From Azoarcus sp. (GTDB taxonomy: Bacteria > Pseudomonadota > Gammaproteobacteria > Burkholderiales > Rhodocyclaceae): DNA of 5,133 nucleotides. The notes beneath the pieces were generated by a model. That model saw only the letters and a program-made list of their open reading frames with translations, was not told where the DNA came from and searched no databases. The stretch is from contig JAITWP010000123.1 of NCBI GenBank assembly GCA_031285365.1, positions 1-5,133 of the forward strand. The letters run 5' to 3'. Of the stretch, positions 4,801-5,133 are shown one piece after another. The first letter of the stretch is position 1, and each line of letters begins with the position of its first letter. The position numbers were made by a program, and so were the translations under genes.

Positions 4801-5133
4801 CTAGTGGGCCGCCCACTGTACCGTGTCGAGATCGACACCCGCCTGGGCCATTTCCCAGAGCGGAGAAAGATCACGCAGTTTACCAACTCCGCGTTTGATC
4901 ACTTCGACGGCGTAGTCAATTTCTTCAGCAGTGGTGAAACGTCCGAGGGAGAAGCGGATGGAACTGTGAGCCAGTTCGTCGTTGCGCCCCAGCGCACGCA
5001 AAACGTAGGACGGCTCCAGGCTCGCGGAAGTGCACGCCGAGCCGGAAGAGACCGCAATATCCTTGATCGACATCATCAGGGATTCGCCCTCGACATAGGC
5101 AAAGGAAACATTGAGGTTATGCGGCACGCGGTG
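4801..5133 (-). CDS. iscS: IscS cysteine desulfurase, C-terminal part (5' end beyond the window)
   Basis: The visible 110 residues are the C-terminal quarter of the roughly 400-residue PLP-dependent desulfurase that converts cysteine to alanine and a persulfide. The mobile loop with the persulfide-carrying cysteine is present, SSGSACTSASLEPSYVLRALG, with the catalytic Cys encoded at 5034-5032. SSIRFSLGRFTT and the C-terminal RDLSPLWEMAQAGVDLDTVQW, which in the family forms the IscU-docking tail, follow. The frame is open to the right edge, so an internal GTG (5127) is not the start. The PLP-binding lysine lies outside the window. It is followed by iscU after 19 nt. Confidence 0.97.
   Translation of the reverse strand, partial: HRVPHNLNVSFAYVEGESLMMSIKDIAVSSGSACTSASLEPSYVLRALGRNDELAHSSIRFSLGRFTTAEEIDYAVEVIKRGVGKLRDLSPLWEMAQAGVDLDTVQWAAH

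Noticed and set aside
4782..4886. N-terminal extension of IscU into the iscS end
   Set aside because: IscU proteins begin at MTYSNKV..., which gives exactly 128 residues; the extension overlaps the conserved IscS C-terminus in another frame.
1..5133. CRISPR array, tRNA or rRNA genes, riboswitch
   Set aside because: No regularly spaced repeat series, no tRNA cloverleaf or rRNA-like sequence, and no recognisable riboswitch core was seen; the gaps between genes are short.

Overview
The window suggests a betaproteobacterium or close relative. The basis is a GC-rich iscSUA-hscBA-fdx-iscX cluster with very high similarity to its proteobacterial counterparts, an IS481-type insertion-sequence edge, and a short palindromic repeat that I recall as common in Rhodocyclales/Nitrosomonadales-type genomes. 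Genus-level assignment is not possible from this sequence.

Positions 1032-5133, about 80% of the window, are read on the minus strand and hold the downstream part of a housekeeping isc operon. In transcription order they are: the C-terminal 110 residues of the cysteine desulfurase IscS, the scaffold IscU, the A-type carrier IscA, the J-domain co-chaperone HscB, the Hsp70 HscA, the [2Fe-2S] ferredoxin Fdx, and the small acidic protein IscX. The genes are tightly packed, with gaps of 19, 1, 51, 33 and 12 nt and then a 4-nt ATGA overlap. All key residues that can be checked are intact. IscS supplies sulfur to IscU, Fdx supplies electrons, and HscB delivers IscU to HscA, which recognises its LPPVK motif to release the cluster. 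IscA carries iron or clusters, and IscX modulates IscS. The operon promoter and any iscR lie beyond the right edge.

Positions 1-1013 are an accessory patch with a different character. On the plus strand is a compact toxin-antitoxin pair, a DUF1902/HicB-like antitoxin (571-816) followed by a HicA toxin (816-1013). They overlap in a TGATG, and the toxin converges on iscX with only 18 bp between stop codons. Divergent from it, on the minus strand, is a RelB/DinJ-type antitoxin (134-403) with a good sigma70-like promoter whose spacer carries an inverted repeat, but with no toxin gene next to it. That gene is bracketed by two same-orientation copies of a short repeat (106-126 and 471-500). The left edge (about 1-93) looks like the end of an IS481-family element, with the first five codons of its transposase (MPWKE) running off the window.

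No clearly new system is visible. The most useful observations are the toxin-less RelB/DinJ antitoxin between repeats, its operator-promoter architecture, the IS edge, and the terminator-poor convergence of the isc operon with a toxin-antitoxin locus.
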